NCBI RefSeq assembly: GCF_965262965.1
Contig: NZ_OZ253573.1
Coordinates: forward strand, 3,968,001 to 4,032,000
Length of the DNA stretch: 64,000 nucleotides
DNA from: Poriferisodalis sp965262965
GTDB lineage: Bacteria > Actinomycetota > Acidimicrobiia > Acidimicrobiales > Poriferisodalaceae
Direction of reading: 5' to 3'
Shown: positions 62,986 to 64,000 of the stretch, in pieces
Numbering within the stretch: position 1 is the stretch's first letter
Layout of the letters: the number at the start of each line of letters is the position of its first letter
Notes under the pieces: model-generated
Database searches by the model: none
What the model saw: only the letters and a program-made list of their open reading frames with translations
What the model was told of the DNA's origin: nothing
Made by a program: the position numbers and the translations under genes

Positions 62986-64000
62986 GTGTCACCGACGCGT
63001 CGCCGATGGGGTGCTGCGACGGTCGCTTGGGCCGTCGCAGCAGCGTTGCCGCTGGGATTCCTCTCGATCTTCTTCGCGTACCCCGTGCTGACCGTGGTGG
63101 GCGACGGGCTGAGCGGGCTGCGCGACCTATTGGGGAGCGCCCCGATTCGCGGCGTGCTCTGGTTCACGCTCTGGCAAGCGGTCGCGTCGACGGCGCTGAC
63201 ACTGGCTGTCGGATTGCCGGGCGCGGCGATGCTGGCACGGCTCGGGCCAAGGGCGCGTCGAGTCGTGCGAGCGTTGATCACCGTGCCGTTCGTGCTGCCG
63301 ACAGTGGTGGTGGCTGGCGCGTTCGAGGCGGTTTTCGACCGCTTCGGGCTCGATGCGGGCGCTTTGTCGCTGCACCACACCGTGTGGGCAATCTTGCTGG
63401 CGCACGTGTTCTTCAACTACGCCGTCGTCGTGCGCACGGTCGGCTCGTGGTGGGCGGGCCTCGACGGCCGCAGTGCCGACGCAGCGGCGATTCTGGGCGC
63501 CACTCCGGCGCGGGCGTTCTGGCACGTCACCTGGCCGCTGCTGCGCCCCGCGGTGGCGGCAGCGGCGGCGGTCACGTTCCTGTTCTCGTTCACCTCATTC
63601 GGGGTGATCTTGATCTTGGGCGGCCCGACGCGCGCCACGGTCGAGACCGAGATCTACCGGTACGCGGTGACGCGGCTGGACTTCGACACAGCGGCAGCGC
63701 TGGCGCTCTGCCAACTCGTGGCGGTAGCGACGCTGGTGGCGCTCGCGGGGATTGCCGAGCGCCGCCGCGCTGTGGCCCGACGTTCAGCAGGCCGGACAGC
63801 CCCGCGCCGTAGCCGGGCCGTGATCGGGGTGAATGCGATCGTGGCAATTGCGCTGCTGGGCGTGCCGATCGCGACGCTTGTGGAGCGTGCCCTGTCGACG
63901 GGAGACGGCTACGGCTGGGCCAACTTCGCGGCACTTGCCGAGCGTGTGCCCATGCTGCCCACTACGGCCGTCGCGGCGTTGTGGCATTCGCTTGGATTCG
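62986..64000 (+). CDS. thiP: Thiamine ABC transporter permease (3' partial)
   Basis: The frame from GTG 62986 (preceded by CCGAGG) runs off the window end, about 338 residues so far. It encodes a ThiP-type double permease: several hydrophobic helices (AVAAALPLGFLSIFFAYPVL, VRALITVPFVLPTVVVAGAF, VAAAAAVTFLFSFTSFGVIL), with the cytoplasmic EAA-like loop DAAAILGATPARAFWHVTWP between them, and the start of the second half after the basic stretch RRRAVARRSAGRTA. It forms the membrane channel for the thiB-delivered ligand. It follows thiB by 20 bp under the same riboswitch. Confidence 0.88.
   Translation, partial: MSPTRRRWGAATVAWAVAAALPLGFLSIFFAYPVLTVVGDGLSGLRDLLGSAPIRGVLWFTLWQAVASTALTLAVGLPGAAMLARLGPRARRVVRALITVPFVLPTVVVAGAFEAVFDRFGLDAGALSLHHTVWAILLAHVFFNYAVVVRTVGSWWAGLDGRSADAAAILGATPARAFWHVTWPLLRPAVAAAAAVTFLFSFTSFGVILILGGPTRATVETEIYRYAVTRLDFDTAAALALCQLVAVATLVALAGIAERRRAVARRSAGRTAPRRSRAVIGVNAIVAIALLGVPIATLVERALSTGDGYGWANFAALAERVPMLPTTAVAALWHSLGF

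Noticed and set aside
63006..63812. A 268-codon frame at the right edge
   Set aside because: The overlapping frame from 62986 encodes a textbook thiamine permease; this one is its +2 shadow.
1..64000. CRISPR array, tRNA or rRNA genes
   Set aside because: No regularly spaced repeat array, no rRNA sequence and no convincing cloverleaf was noticed on either strand by eye.

Overview
The window is high-GC, actinobacterial-type DNA. GTG starts are frequent, IS families typical of actinomycetes dominate, and there is a thiamine transporter under a TPP riboswitch. I place it in Actinomycetota, possibly an Acidimicrobiia-like lineage; this is inference from gene flavour, because no rRNA, tRNA or other phylogenetic marker is present. 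Only the last ~5 kb (59.3-64.0 kb: CoA-transferase, phosphofructokinase, thiB, thiP) looks like core chromosome. Everything to the left is accessory DNA.

Layout. 0-12 kb: exported and surface proteins (PPC-domain protein, Tat-exported protein, M15/LAS-type peptidase, paralogous lipoproteins), part of it visibly lower in GC. One lipoprotein gene is split by an IS1380 element that itself carries a second IS1380. 12-17.3 kb: a scar of nested and truncated IS (IS1380, IS110, IS3, IS110, IS481). 17.4-24.1 kb: a tightly coupled four-gene minus-strand cassette (GHKL ATPase, unknown protein, DUF6339-like protein, C5 cytosine methyltransferase) whose first gene is interrupted by an IS3 element; removing the IS and one target copy restores the reading frame. 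24.1-30.2 kb: an HgiDII/BbrUII-like restriction-modification pair between two copies of an HNH-nuclease gene tail, with decayed genes around it. 30.7-36.0 kb: two IS5 copies tail to tail sharing one TTA, one interrupted by the twin IS3 copy, and an IS1380 copy inserted exactly at their junction. 36.3-41.2 kb: truncated IS, a Ser/Thr kinase-led three-gene module, an integrase remnant and an IS30. 41.3-44.3 kb: a ~979-residue low-GC gene joining a helical region, a kinase-like domain and a KptA/Tpt1 RNA 2'-phosphotransferase. 44.4-50.6 kb: an ISL3 and an LRV-repeat/MoxR/DUF2201-VWA operon. 50.8-53.3 kb: a TIGR04255-led three-gene operon. 53.5-54.8 kb: an IS3. 55-57.4 kb: a frameshifted serpin lipoprotein and an SRPBCC gene with a premature stop. 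57.5-59.2 kb: a type IV (AbiE-like) toxin-antitoxin pair with an unusual zinc-ribbon antitoxin.

Read as a whole, the first 59 kb is a defence and mobile-element hot spot. At least five independent conflict-type modules sit between ten or more IS. Insertions could be resolved base by base in several cases: target duplications are TTAG for the outer IS1380, CTTAG for the related smaller IS1380s, TTA for IS5, and AAGT or CTTC for IS3. The two strongest candidates for undescribed biology are the kinase-KptA fusion protein and the GHKL-ATPase/methyltransferase cassette. Several genes carry single frameshifts, two of them in homopolymer runs, so assembly error must be excluded before they are called dead.
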